Positions 17,207 through 25,311 are shown, counted from the first letter of the stretch. The stretch is DNA of 43,318 bases from an uncultured Lachnospiraceae bacterium (GCA_944381635.1 CALWLY010000026.1:1-43318), one strand, 5' to 3'. The notes: generated from the letters alone by a model not told the origin. Numbers and translations: made by a program.

Positions 17207-18067
17207 ATGGAAGATAAGATTGGTCTGCTGTTAGAGGGCGGAGCCATGCGAAGCCTGTTTTCCGCAGGTGTTCTGGATTTTTTGCTGGAGGAACAGATTC
17301 ATATTCCCCATGTGCTGGCAGTATCTGCCGGCGCCTATGCCGGACTGAATTATGTGTCAAAGCAGAAGGGACGGGCAGTGGAAGCTGTGGTAAAGCCTTT
17401 GCAGGAGAAAAAATTTATTGGACTTGGAACTTTTTTTAAAACAGGAAATCTGTTTGACATGGATTTGCTGTTTGACAAAGTGCCGAATGAATTGTGCCCT
17501 TTTGACTATGATACTTTTTTTCGGTCCGAAAAAAAGTTTATAACAAGCGCCGTGGATTGTCTCAGCGGACAGGCTCAGTATTTTAAAAGCTTTAAGGATC
17601 CTTCCGAATTGATGAACATATGTCGCGCGGCAAATTCTCTGCCTTTGATTTCCAGGATAGTTCCGGTTAAGGGCAGGCCTATGCTGGATGGGGGAATGGC
17701 CGATGCCATACCGATTCAGAAAGCCGAGGAGGAAGGCTGGAATAAAATCTTGGTTGTGCTGACCAGAGATAAAAGTTATCGAAAAAAGCCGACGGGAGAT
17801 TTTTATATCCATCTTCTCCACATTTTGTACCGGAAGTACCCTAAATTTCTGGATCTGATAAAAGAGAGGGCCGAAAGATACAATCAAGCTTTAGATCGCG
17901 TGGAGGAGCTGGAGAAACAGGGAAGGGCTATGGTGATAAGGCCCACAGCTCTCACCATAAAAAACGCGGAGACAAACGTAAATCTTTTGATGGCGTATTA
18001 TCGGCACGGCTATGAAAGTGCGAAAGAGCGAAAAGAAGAGATTGCCACATTCTTAAGCGCCTGTTAA
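17207..18067 (+). CDS. Patatin-like phospholipase family protein
   Basis: 286 aa, YjjU-like patatin family (lipid acyl hydrolase with a Ser-Asp dyad). The oxyanion glycine segment LLLEGGAMRSLFSAGVLDFL (about residues 7-26), the nucleophile in AVSAGAYAG (Ser40) and the DGG motif in MLDGGMADAIP (Asp161) are present. The elbow reads A-V-S-A-G instead of G-x-S-x-G, a small variation. No signal peptide, so it is cytosolic or peripheral. The substrate lipid is unknown. The start follows GGAGGAAAA. Confidence 0.9.
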   Translation: MEDKIGLLLEGGAMRSLFSAGVLDFLLEEQIHIPHVLAVSAGAYAGLNYVSKQKGRAVEAVVKPLQEKKFIGLGTFFKTGNLFDMDLLFDKVPNELCPFDYDTFFRSEKKFITSAVDCLSGQAQYFKSFKDPSELMNICRAANSLPLISRIVPVKGRPMLDGGMADAIPIQKAEEEGWNKILVVLTRDKSYRKKPTGDFYIHLLHILYRKYPKFLDLIKERAERYNQALDRVEELEKQGRAMVIRPTALTIKNAETNVNLLMAYYRHGYESAKERKEEIATFLSAC

Positions 18068-18121
18068 AATGAAAAGAGACAGGGCAGCCTTTCCTATAGC
18101 TGCCGGAAATGGAGGAGTATC

Positions 18122-19006
18122 ATGGAGTATACCATTAAAAACGAAGCATTATCTGTAACCGTAAACAGCCGTGGAGCAGAACTTTGGCATATCTGCACGG
18201 CAGACGGGCATGAATATCTGTGGCAGGGGGATGAAAAATACTGGGGAGACCGTGCTCTGAACCTGTTTCCCTACATTGCAAGACTTACCGAAGGAAAATA
18301 TCGTCTGGAAGGCAAAACTTATGAAATGACCATTCACGGTTTTGTAAACAGCAGTGAACTTAAGGTGGAAGAACACACTGCCAACAAAATTGTATTCCGT
18401 CTGGATTCCGACGAGACAACAAAAGCAATCTACCCTTACGATTTTACTTACCGCGTTGTATATTTACTGGACAAGAACCGCCTGCAGGTGCGTTTTGAAG
18501 TGGAAAATAAAGACAGCCGCAAAATGTATTTCGGAATCGGCGGACATCCGGGATTTTTAGTTCCCATGGAAGAGGGACTTACCTTTGAAGATTATTATCT
18601 TCAGTTTTCCGGCGAAGGCGCTGAAAAGACACCTGTGAGAGTTGGAATTTCCGAAACCTGTTTTGTAGACGGAAACGATAAACCCTATCCGCTGGAAGAG
18701 GGCGCAAAGATTTCTTTAAAACACAATCTGTTTGATCAGGACGCCATCGTGCTGACAGAGATGGCAAAAGAAGTGACCATTAAATCTGACAAGGGAAGCC
18801 GTGCTGTGAAGGTAACCTATCCTAAGATGAAAAATCTGGGAATCTGGCATATGCCTCACACCGATGCCCCTTATGTATGTATTGAACCCTGGTCATCCCT
18901 TCCGTCCAGACAGGATATCATCGAAGACCTTGCTACACAGCCGGGACTTGAACAGCTGGAAGCAGGTGCATCCTACGAAAATACATGGACCATTGAAATT
19001 TTTTAG
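18122..19006 (+). CDS. Aldose 1-epimerase family protein (LacX-like)
   Basis: 294 aa, galactose-mutarotase superfamily. LacX-like landmarks are SRGAELWHI (about residue 17), LWQGDEKYW, LFPYIARL and MTIHGF (a likely catalytic His region), plus FGIGGHPGF and the C-terminal WHMPHTDAPYVCIEPW. Such proteins interconvert anomers of sugars or sugar phosphates. No sugar operon is adjacent. A small hairpin (GCAGC...GCTGC) sits in the 54-nt gap upstream, and GGAGG precedes the start. Confidence 0.9.
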   Translation: MEYTIKNEALSVTVNSRGAELWHICTADGHEYLWQGDEKYWGDRALNLFPYIARLTEGKYRLEGKTYEMTIHGFVNSSELKVEEHTANKIVFRLDSDETTKAIYPYDFTYRVVYLLDKNRLQVRFEVENKDSRKMYFGIGGHPGFLVPMEEGLTFEDYYLQFSGEGAEKTPVRVGISETCFVDGNDKPYPLEEGAKISLKHNLFDQDAIVLTEMAKEVTIKSDKGSRAVKVTYPKMKNLGIWHMPHTDAPYVCIEPWSSLPSRQDIIEDLATQPGLEQLEAGASYENTWTIEIF

Positions 19007-19065
19007 GACTTGACGGCAGGAAGTGCAGTTAATTCTGAAAATGTTCTATAAGAGAGGAAAATAAA

Positions 19066-19106
19066 AGCGGGTGCTGCAAAATCAGAATGAGATTTTTGCA
19101 GCGCCC
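19066..19106 (-). terminator. Terminator hairpin between epimerase and thiT (best on minus strand)
   Basis: A ~15-bp stem (GCGGGTGCTGCAAAA with TTTTGCAGCGCCCGC) is followed on the minus strand by TTTTATTTT, which fits termination of thiT transcripts. On the plus strand the T tract after the stem is poor. Confidence 0.7.
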
Positions 19107-19110
19107 GCTG

Positions 19111-19262
19111 TTTATACGATAGGAAACTTCATTTCCTATCGTATAAAAAAGACGCTCCGCTGTGGATGCGCACTCAGCGCACAGGCAATCAGAGATTGCC
19201 GGGAACCATTGCCTGACGGCATCGCGCTCGGCGCGAGTGTGTGCCAGGGCACACACTTTTTA
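19111..19262 (-). repeat. Dispersed palindromic element, copy B (inverted relative to the other copies)
   Basis: A palindrome at 19111-19147 (arms TTTATACGATAGGAAA and TTTCCTATCGTATAAA) is followed by GACGCTCCGCTGTGGATGCG, a CAATC...GATTG hairpin, the GCCTGACGGCATCGCGC stretch, and the hairpin GTGTGTGC-CAGG-GCACACAC (19237-19256) with TTTTTA. Its reverse complement aligns with copy C. The element ends on the thiT stop codon (19260-19262). The terminal hairpin plus T5 could terminate plus-strand transcription facing thiT. Confidence 0.85.
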
Positions 19263-19829
19263 CTGAGCCATCTTCTTTAAAGAAGCCATCAGGTTTTTGA
19301 TCGGCGGAAGTGCCAGAAGGATAACGGTTAAAATAGCTTCCGGAAGAATGTAGCTTAAATTATAAAGGAGGGAAGCGATGATAGCCGCAATGTTTCCGTC
19401 CATGGTTCCCACGTAAGAGGTGTAGAAAATAAGTCCGGAAATTTCATGGCACAATAAACGTCCCAGTACGCCGACTATGTAACCCTTTAACAGTCCGTTT
19501 TTCTGTTTCCAGAAGAAACCGGAAAGACCCAGAGCGCCAAAGGCGAGAGGATAGTCTAACAATACCTGAGCGGGATGCACAAAATAAGGCCCTACGATGA
19601 ACTGCAGGATACCGTAGGCAACGCAGGCAATCAGACCTGTTTTCGGGCCATACCAGTAACCGATCAGACACATGATGAGCATGGAGAAAAGAGTGACAGA
19701 GCCGCCGTTTGGAAGGCTGGGCAGTTTGATCACTACAGAGATGATCGTTGCAAGTGCGATAGCGGCTGCGGAAAATACCAGCTGCTTTGTGAAATTGTGT
19801 TTTACAGTGCTTTCAGCTTTTGTCTGCAT
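19260..19829 (-). CDS. thiT: Energy-coupled thiamine transporter ThiT
   Basis: 189 aa. The start at 19829 is set by AGGAGG seven nucleotides upstream; a longer reading frame would run into the riboswitch leader. It has six predicted membrane helices. ThiT-like segments are GGSVTLFSMLIMCLIGYWYGPKTG and VGPYFVHPAQVLLDYPLAFGALGLSG (Y/H/P-rich loops that line the thiamine site) and the late GNIAAIIASLLYNLSYILPE. ThiT is an S component that shares the general EcfAAT module; no energy genes are beside it. The TPP riboswitch in its leader independently supports thiamine as ligand. Confidence 0.95.
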   Translation of the reverse strand: MQTKAESTVKHNFTKQLVFSAAAIALATIISVVIKLPSLPNGGSVTLFSMLIMCLIGYWYGPKTGLIACVAYGILQFIVGPYFVHPAQVLLDYPLAFGALGLSGFFWKQKNGLLKGYIVGVLGRLLCHEISGLIFYTSYVGTMDGNIAAIIASLLYNLSYILPEAILTVILLALPPIKNLMASLKKMAQ

Positions 19830-19862
19830 AAAAAAACCTCCTGGTGTTCGACACTGGAGGGA
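19830..19862 (-). terminator. Terminator hairpin that also contains the thiT ribosome site
   Basis: On the minus strand CCTCC-A-GTGT-loop-ACAC-CA-GGAGG is followed by seven T and then ATG. The GGAGG forming the 3' arm is the thiT Shine-Dalgarno sequence, so the hairpin can both end transcription and hide the ribosome site when TPP is bound upstream. Confidence 0.7.
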
Positions 19863-19928
19863 GTTGCTGCGGTTTTTGAAAACACAGAAAAGAAGGTATG
19901 ATGTTTGTTTCTGCATTTACAAAAACAG

Positions 19929-20012
19929 GCTTCCCTACGCCGGCATTAACCGGATCAGGTAATGAGGGTTAGAATCCTTTCGGAATCAGTCTCAGCCGTA
20001 AGCTCCCCTAGC
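19929..20012 (-). ncRNA. TPP riboswitch (THI element) upstream of thiT
   Basis: On the minus strand the conserved elements occur in order: CTAGGGGAGC, GGCTGAGA, a variable P3a-like hairpin (GATTCCGAAAGGATTC), ACCC, TGATCCGGTTAATGCCGGCG and TAGGGA. These form the thiamine pyrophosphate aptamer. It represses thiT when TPP is abundant. Confidence 0.96.
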
Positions 20013-20035
20013 GTTCGTTATTTTTATCCTTAAAT

Positions 20036-20064
20036 ACTATAGTATCGGCGGAGAGAAATGTCAA
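20036..20064 (-). promoter_or_regulatory. Promoter of the thiT transcript
   Basis: On the minus strand -35 TTGACA (20059-20064), a 17-bp spacer and -10 TATAGT (20036-20041). The start near 20029 is just upstream of the TPP aptamer. Confidence 0.8.
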
Positions 20065-20266
20065 TGTGTTTTTAAAAGTTTGCCTTCTTCCTTTGGTCCG
20101 GAGCCGAAATTTTATCGCCGTAATTGGGGAGGAGCCTGTGAAAGTTTTGTGATTTTTTCAGATTAGTGCTGAGTTTTTATCGCTTTTCTGCTATGATAGG
20201 AAGAAGGGAAAGGAGAACTGTCCGGAACCTTTGTAATTTTATACATATGGCAGAGAGGTGAATAAA

Positions 20267-21772
20267 ATGTATTCCTATATTTTATTTGATTTGGATGGAA
20301 CGATCAGCGATTCGAAGCTGGGCATTACAAACTGTGTACAGTACGCATTGAAAAGCTTCGGAATCGAGGAACCGGATCGTGATAAGCTGGAGCCGTTTAT
20401 CGGGCCTCCGCTCAGAGACAGCTTCATGCAGTTTTATGGCTTTACACCGGAGCAGGCGCAGCAGGCAGTGAACAAATACCGGGAGCGCTACAATGCGGTA
20501 GGAAAGTTTGAAAACAAACTTTATCCGGGGATGGAGCAGCTTTTGAAGGATTTAAAGGCGGCGGGCTGTCATCTGGCAGTGGCTTCCAGCAAACCCAGAG
20601 TTTACGTGGAGGAAATCCTCCGGTTTTTCCGTATCCGTCAGTATTTTGATGTGGTGGCAGGAAGCGAGTTAAACGGTGTTCGTGAGAAAAAGGAAGAGGT
20701 AATCTCCTACGCACTGTTTCAGCTTTTCCGGGGACGTCAGCCCAATATGGATGGCGTGGTGATGGTCGGCGACCGGAAGTTTGATGTGGAAGCGGCCAAG
20801 ATGATGGGGCTTAAAACCATAGGAGTTACTTTCGGATATGCAAGCCCCGGAGAACTGGAGGAAGCGGCACCGGATAAAATTGTGGGAAGTGTGGCAGAGC
20901 TGAAAAAGGAACTGTTTGCCGGCAGAAAGCATCCGGCGTTTTATGCCAGAGCCATCGGCGCAGCCCTGGGAAGTATGGCATTGTACTATGCAGTCAGCAT
21001 GGTTATCTCCACAATCGGACTTACCATGCGCCTTATCCAGCAGGCGGCTTTGGGAAATACTTTTTACGATCCCATGATGGATACTTATTTTGTCAACGGA
21101 TTAAGCTGCATCAGCATGATTGCAGGGCTTATCCTTACCTATTTGATCTGGAGAAAAACAATAGTGTTATACAACCCTGAACGAAAAATAGACAAGCTCT
21201 CTCTGATTCCCATGGCAGTGGGAGCGGCAGCCATTTCACTTGGCTTGAACGGTCTGATTTCTCTGTTGGAGTTATATCGTTATTCACCGGCATTCCAGGA
21301 AGTTTCTCAGCTTCAGACAAGCGTTCCTTTATGGATGGGAGTTGTCATGTTCGGCGTTTTAGCGCCTTTGGTGGAGGAGAGTATTTTCCGCGGCGTGGTT
21401 TACGGAAAATTCCGCAAGATTATGCCGGTTCCTGCCGCTATTATACTTTCCGGTCTGTGCTTCGGACTTTTCCATGGAAATATGGTACAGGCAGTTTACG
21501 CTACCGCTCTGGGTATCGTTATGGCTCTTATCTACGAAATTTATGATTCGCTCTGGGTATGCATTGCATTCCACAGCATTGCAAATCTGGCAGTATACCT
21601 TCTGCTGGATATAGCGGGACTTGGAAACTATGTTGTTATGCCTGCAGTATGCGCCGTATTTCTTGTTATGGGCATTGCGGCTTTGGTATTTATGGTTTTA
21701 TGGCAGAGAAGAAGCGGTGAGCATCAGGAAGAAAACGAAGAGAGTCAGGAACAGAAACAGAACGTATTTTAA
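20267..21772 (+). CDS. HAD phosphatase fused to a CPBP intramembrane protease
   Basis: 501 aa from ATG 20267 (GAGAGGTG upstream; a GTG at 20258 overlaps that site and is less likely). Residues ~1-220 are a phosphoglycolate-phosphatase-like HAD hydrolase: FDLDGTISDS (Asp8, Asp10), VASSKPR (motif II) and MVGDRKFD (motif IV). About six membrane helices follow (from ~230). Within them are the CPBP/CAAX protease motifs: EESIFRG (Glu370, Glu371, Arg375), FGLFH (His403) and IAFHSIANL (His436). CPBP members are Rce1-like glutamyl proteases or immunity proteins. All catalytic residues I can check are present in both halves. The reading frame is continuous, with no sign of frameshift. The function of the pair is unknown. 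Upstream, TGCTATGAT (about 20190-20198) could be an extended -10. Confidence 0.9.
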   Translation: MYSYILFDLDGTISDSKLGITNCVQYALKSFGIEEPDRDKLEPFIGPPLRDSFMQFYGFTPEQAQQAVNKYRERYNAVGKFENKLYPGMEQLLKDLKAAGCHLAVASSKPRVYVEEILRFFRIRQYFDVVAGSELNGVREKKEEVISYALFQLFRGRQPNMDGVVMVGDRKFDVEAAKMMGLKTIGVTFGYASPGELEEAAPDKIVGSVAELKKELFAGRKHPAFYARAIGAALGSMALYYAVSMVISTIGLTMRLIQQAALGNTFYDPMMDTYFVNGLSCISMIAGLILTYLIWRKTIVLYNPERKIDKLSLIPMAVGAAAISLGLNGLISLLELYRYSPAFQEVSQLQTSVPLWMGVVMFGVLAPLVEESIFRGVVYGKFRKIMPVPAAIILSGLCFGLFHGNMVQAVYATALGIVMALIYEIYDSLWVCIAFHSIANLAVYLLLDIAGLGNYVVMPAVCAVFLVMGIAALVFMVLWQRRSGEHQEENEESQEQKQNVF

Positions 21773-21784
21773 AGGTTAATATGC

Positions 21785-21832
21785 AAAAAAAGCACAGTCG
21801 CAACGTTTTTATCTCGGGGCTGTGCTTTTTTC
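21785..21832 (+). terminator. Intrinsic terminator after the HAD-CPBP gene
   Basis: AAAAAAGCACAG pairs with CTGTGCTTTTTT around a ~23-nt loop. With A and T tracts on the two sides it may work in both directions. Confidence 0.8.
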
Positions 21833-21933
21833 TTGCGGTTCCGGCCAGGATATTGTATGATTTATGACAGCAGATTGAGCTTTCATCTCAAAACTGCAGG
21901 AATACAGCATGAATTTGAAAGGATGATGGTGAA

Positions 21934-23037
21934 ATGGAAAAGGAATTACAGAAAAAAAAGGTGCTGGTAGGAATGAGCGGCGGCGTGGATAGTTCAGCTG
22001 CAGCCTGTCTGTTACAGGAAGAAGGGCTGGAGGTGGACGGAGCCACTCTGCATTTGTTTGACAATCCTACGATCGGGCTGACAAATGCGCACACCTGCTG
22101 TTCTCTTGAGGATGTGGAGGACGCGGCGGCGGTCTGTGACCGACTGGGAGTAAAACACATGGTGTTTAACGGAAAAGAAAGTTTCCGCAAACATGTGATC
22201 ACGCCCTTCTGCCAGTGTTATGAAGCAGGGGATACGCCCAATCCCTGCATAGAATGCAACCGTTCTGTGAAATTTACGCTTCTGTATCAGAGAATGCGGG
22301 AGCTTGGCTATGACTACATTGCTACAGGACATTATGTGAGAAGAGAATACGATGAAGCATCCGGCCGCTATGTGATGCGAAAAGGACTGGATGAGAAGAA
22401 AGATCAAAGTTATATGCTCTACATGCTTTCCCAGGAAATGCTGAGCGCCACCCTGTTCCCTCTCGGCGGCTATACCAAGGCAGAAGTGAGAGAAGTGGCT
22501 GCTTCCCATGGCTTTGTCAATGCATCCAAGCATGACAGTCAGGATATCTGTTTTGTCCCGGATGGAGATTATGCGGCATTTTTGGAAAGGGAAAAAGGAG
22601 AGCCTTATCCAGGAGGGGATTTTCTGGATTCCAACGGGAAAAAGCTGGGCGAACATAAAGGCTTTGTGCGATACACTCTTGGACAGAGAAAGGGACTTGG
22701 AATTTCTTCTGACCGAAAACTTTATGTATGTGCCAAAAATGCAGAGAACAATACGGTGATTCTGGACGATGAGAAAGCCCTCTTTTCAAGCGAACTGTAT
22801 GCCACAAGAGTAAACTGGCTGTCCATACCGGCTCCGGAAGGGACTCTGAAAGTAAAGGCTAAAGTCCGCTACCATCATGCAGAACAGCCTGCAGAAGTGG
22901 AGATGGTAGGAGAAGATCGCGTCAGGGTACGCTTTGAAAAGCCTCAGCGTGCCATCACACCGGGACAGGCCGTTGTTTTCTATGACGGAGATCTGGTTCT
23001 CGGCGGAGGAACCATCACAGAAGCAGTGAGAGAATAA
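21934..23037 (+). CDS. mnmA: tRNA-specific 2-thiouridylase MnmA
   Basis: 367 aa. MnmA puts sulfur on U34 of Lys/Glu/Gln tRNAs using ATP and a persulfide relay. The PP-loop is GMSGGVDSSAAA (about residues 13-24). TPNPCIECNRSVKF carries the first catalytic Cys (Cys108), and SQDICFVPDGDY the second (Cys206). YIATGHYVRRE and GQRKGLGIS mark the tRNA-binding region and C-terminal barrel. Compared with typical MnmA, the early segment reads ATLHLFDNPTIGLTNAHTCCSLEDVEDA, a Clostridia-type variant. A separate promoter is expected because a terminator precedes it. Confidence 0.95.
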   Translation: MEKELQKKKVLVGMSGGVDSSAAACLLQEEGLEVDGATLHLFDNPTIGLTNAHTCCSLEDVEDAAAVCDRLGVKHMVFNGKESFRKHVITPFCQCYEAGDTPNPCIECNRSVKFTLLYQRMRELGYDYIATGHYVRREYDEASGRYVMRKGLDEKKDQSYMLYMLSQEMLSATLFPLGGYTKAEVREVAASHGFVNASKHDSQDICFVPDGDYAAFLEREKGEPYPGGDFLDSNGKKLGEHKGFVRYTLGQRKGLGISSDRKLYVCAKNAENNTVILDDEKALFSSELYATRVNWLSIPAPEGTLKVKAKVRYHHAEQPAEVEMVGEDRVRVRFEKPQRAITPGQAVVFYDGDLVLGGGTITEAVRE

Positions 23038-23096
23038 AGCAAGATAATAAAAGAAAAAGTCAGGAAAGACAGGATACTAAAGGAGACAGAAAAAAT

Positions 23097-23546
23097 ATGG
23101 ACAAGAAAAAAGAACTTTTAAAAATGGCTTCCATCATTATGATTGTGTTTGCTGCCGCGGCAATTGTCATTTCAGTGCTCAATGTATATGCCGGCGCGCA
23201 GAGTCTTAATGTGGAAACCATGGACACTGAGACAAGACAGATGCTTGAGGAGTCCCTTCAGGGAACAGAGACTACCATTGAAGAAGCGGTGCAGACACTT
23301 GCCAATACCATGTATGTAGTGTTTATTGGAACTATTTTCTTCAATGCCGTTAAGATTGTGGTCGGAGTGCTCGGACTGAAAAAATGCGGCACAGATAATC
23401 CGAAATTCTTTAAGGGGTGGGGACTTTTCTTTCTGCTCATCGGTATTATGAGCATCAGCGGAGGAATCAATCCCCTGGCTATCTGCAATCTGATTGCCGG
23501 AATTATTGCACCTCTCTTCTATGTGTTGGTGGCAAGCCGGAGATAG
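23097..23546 (+). CDS. Small four-helix membrane protein of unknown function
   Basis: 149 aa. Four hydrophobic segments: about residues 11-33, 75-98, 108-122 and 126-145, with an acidic extracytoplasmic loop of ~40 residues (ETMDTETRQMLEESLQG). No motif that I recognise. It lies 59 nt after mnmA and may be co-transcribed; the ribosome site is AAGGAGACAG. Confidence 0.7.
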   Translation: MDKKKELLKMASIIMIVFAAAAIVISVLNVYAGAQSLNVETMDTETRQMLEESLQGTETTIEEAVQTLANTMYVVFIGTIFFNAVKIVVGVLGLKKCGTDNPKFFKGWGLFFLLIGIMSISGGINPLAICNLIAGIIAPLFYVLVASRR

Positions 23547-23578
23547 AATAAAAGCATATGGCGTAAGATGACTGACTT

Positions 23579-23623
23579 CCAGGTAATGCTCTGCTATGCA
23601 AAGTATAACAGAGCATTATCTGG
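23579..23623 (+). terminator. Long inverted repeat at the end of the mnmA transcription unit
   Basis: CCAG-g-TAATGCTCTG pairs with CAGAGCATTA-t-CTGG around a 16-nt loop. There is no T tract after it, so it may be a processing or stabilising 3' structure and not a classic terminator. Confidence 0.5.
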
Positions 23624-23664
23624 ACAATAATGGACAAATGGTTTACTTTCTGAAAAGAGAAATG

Positions 23665-23692
23665 TTGACAGCTGTATCAAAAAATGTATAAT
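23665..23692 (+). promoter_or_regulatory. Consensus promoter without a downstream gene
   Basis: TTGACA (23665-23670), a 16-bp spacer, and TATAAT (23687-23692). No coding sequence follows on the plus strand before the minus-strand asnA, so it likely drives a small RNA. Confidence 0.75.
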
Positions 23693-23698
23693 AATAGT

Positions 23699-23752
23699 AA
23701 CAGAACCCACCACGCCTCTGATTTTCATGCGCAACCCGGTGGGACTTTTTTA
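23699..23752 (+). ncRNA. Candidate short structured RNA with its own terminator
   Basis: Starting about 7 nt after the orphan promoter, the transcript contains CCCACC...GGTGGG (23706-23711 with 23738-23743), an inner CGC/GCG pairing, and CTTTTTTATTT. It would be a ~54-nt RNA. I do not recognise the family. Confidence 0.5.
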
Positions 23753-23870
23753 TTTGTGGATGAATTAAATACGCTGCTTCAAAATAATAGCGGTGTAATC
23801 AGTCTTACAGCTATGAATTTTCCGGTAGACTGGAAAGCACATTTGAGTGTTTAAAATCTTTCAGACTGCA

Positions 23871-23960
23871 TATAATATAAAAGCAGACCTAATCAAGCAT
23901 AATATGCTCAAACCGATTAGGCTTTCGGCGAAGTGTTACAATAAGCACTTCGCCTTTTTT
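23871..23960 (+). ncRNA. Second candidate small RNA ending in a strong terminator
   Basis: A perfect TATAAT (23871-23876; weak -35) precedes the stem CCTAATC...GATTAGG (23888-23894 with 23915-23921), which itself contains AGCATAATATGCT. Then comes a strong terminator, GGCGAAGTG...CACTTCGCC followed by six T (23927-23960). There is no ORF of note. The final T tract is also the left edge of repeat element copy C. Confidence 0.4.
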
Positions 23961-24131
23961 ATACAGCAGGAAATGAGCCTTTCCTGCTGTATAAAAAAGT
24001 GTGCGCTTTGGCGCACACTCTCGCCGAGCGCGATGCCGTCAGGCAATGGTTACCTTTCGCGCGAGTGCGCATCTACAGCGGAGCGTTATTTTTTATACGG
24101 TAGGAAATGAAGTTTCCTACCGTATAAAAAA
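23955..24131 (+). repeat. Dispersed palindromic element, copy C (complete, palindrome at both ends)
   Basis: Palindrome 1 (23955-23998) has arms ATACAGCAGGAAA and TTTCCTGCTGTAT; palindrome 2 (24089-24131) has ATACGGTAGGAAA and TTTCCTACCGTAT. Between them lie the hairpin GTGTGCGC-TTTG-GCGCACAC (23999-24018), CTCGCCGAGCGCGATGCCGT, CAGGCAATGG and the GTGCGCATCTACAGCGGAGC module. It matches the reverse complement of copy B, with substitutions in the palindrome arms that keep pairing. Confidence 0.88.
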
Positions 24132-24154
24132 GACGCTCCGTCACAGAGCGTCTT
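24125..24154 (-). terminator. Terminator of asnA
   Basis: On the minus strand AAGACGCTC-TGTGACG-GAGCGTCTT is followed by TTTTTTATA. It lies 18 nt past the asnA stop and merges with the right palindrome of repeat copy C. Confidence 0.85.
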
Positions 24155-24172
24155 ACAATACGAGATTTTCAT

Positions 24173-25186
24173 TTACAGAAGCTGCACGCCTTTTTCGGCG
24201 GCTTCTTCCATTACGTCTTTGGGCCAGAGAGAAGACTGTACTTCACCGATGTGAGCCTTTCTTAAAAAGAACATACAGATACGGGACTGGCCGATACCGC
24301 CTCCTATGGTAAAGGGAAGCCTTTCCTCCAGAATGGCTTTCTGGAAAGGAAGTTCGGCGCGTTCCATACAGCCGGCTTTTTCAAGCTGGGAAAGGAGTGC
24401 ATCACGGTCTACACGGATTCCCATGGAAGATAACTCAAGGGAAATATCCAGAACCGGATAGTATACAATAATATCTGCATTTAAAGCCCAGTCGTCATAG
24501 TCCGGGGCACGTCCGTCGTGGCGCTCCCCGCTTCTTAATTTATCACCGATCTGCATCAGGCAGACAGCTCCTGTTTCTTTTGCAATGCGATATTCTCTCT
24601 CCTTGGGAGTCAGGTCCGGGAAACGGTCTTCCAGTTCCTGGGTGGTGATAAAAGTGATTTCGGAGGGAAGAATTTCTTCTATATAATCGTACTGGATGGC
24701 CATGTATTTTTCTGTCTTGCGCAGAACTTTGTAAACGGTGCGGACCACATCTTTGAGTGTGTCAACGGTGCGGTCTTCCTTTGCGATAATCTTTTCCCAG
24801 TCCCACTGGTCTACATAGATGGAGTGGATATTGTCGGTGGCCTCATCCCTGCGGATGGCACTCATATCTGTATAGAGGCCTTCTCCCATGTGAAAACCGT
24901 ATTTCTGGAGAGCAAACCGTTTCCACTTAGCCAGCGAATGTACAATCTCCGCCTCATAATCGTTCTGCTCTTTGATGCCGAAAGAAACCGGACGCTCCAC
25001 CCCGTTTAAGTTGTCATTGAGTCCGGAGGCGGGATCAACGAACAAAGGAGCAGAAACGCGCAGAAGATTCAGCCGTTTTGCAAGCAGTCCCTGGAAAAAG
25101 TCTTTCACTGTTTTAATGCCGATCTGTGTGTCGTGAAGGTTCAGTGCAGACTGATATCCTTCCGGAATAGTAAAATGTTCACTCAT
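24173..25186 (-). CDS. asnA: Aspartate--ammonia ligase
   Basis: 337 aa, typical length for AsnA, which makes asparagine from aspartate, ammonia and ATP. It has a class II aaRS-like fold. Visible landmarks are [29 protein letters not shown] (about residues 45-73), [19 protein letters not shown]-like [19 protein letters not shown] and the C-terminal [11 protein letters not shown]-site motif (about 293-300). ATG 25186 has GAGGA upstream; the longer frame overlaps the promoter. Own promoter and terminator make it monocistronic. Confidence 0.97.
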   Translation of the reverse strand: MSEHFTIPEGYQSALNLHDTQIGIKTVKDFFQGLLAKRLNLLRVSAPLFVDPASGLNDNLNGVERPVSFGIKEQNDYEAEIVHSLAKWKRFALQKYGFHMGEGLYTDMSAIRRDEATDNIHSIYVDQWDWEKIIAKEDRTVDTLKDVVRTVYKVLRKTEKYMAIQYDYIEEILPSEITFITTQELEDRFPDLTPKEREYRIAKETGAVCLMQIGDKLRSGERHDGRAPDYDDWALNADIIVYYPVLDISLELSSMGIRVDRDALLSQLEKAGCMERAELPFQKAILEERLPFTIGGGIGQSRICMFFLRKAHIGEVQSSLWPKDVMEEAAEKGVQLL

Positions 25187-25222
25187 GGAATAATCCTCTT
25201 TTCTCAAATCTTTGATTTTTAT

Positions 25223-25251
25223 ATGATAATACGTTGAAGTGAGAATGTCAA
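25223..25251 (-). promoter_or_regulatory. Promoter of asnA
   Basis: On the minus strand -35 TTGACA (25246-25251), a 17-bp spacer and -10 TATCAT (25223-25228), giving a short ~30-nt leader before ATG 25186. Confidence 0.75.
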
Positions 25252-25311
25252 TCAAAAGATAGAAGGCAGCCGTGGTCAGTGCGGGAGTCTATGTTACCGT
25301 TCACTGTATTA

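Noticed and set aside
24089-24131. Repeat palindromes as ordinary intrinsic terminators
   Set aside because: In the palindromes the T tract lies before and the A tract after the stem on both strands, so they lack the T tail needed after the stem; only the adjacent GC hairpins qualify as terminators.
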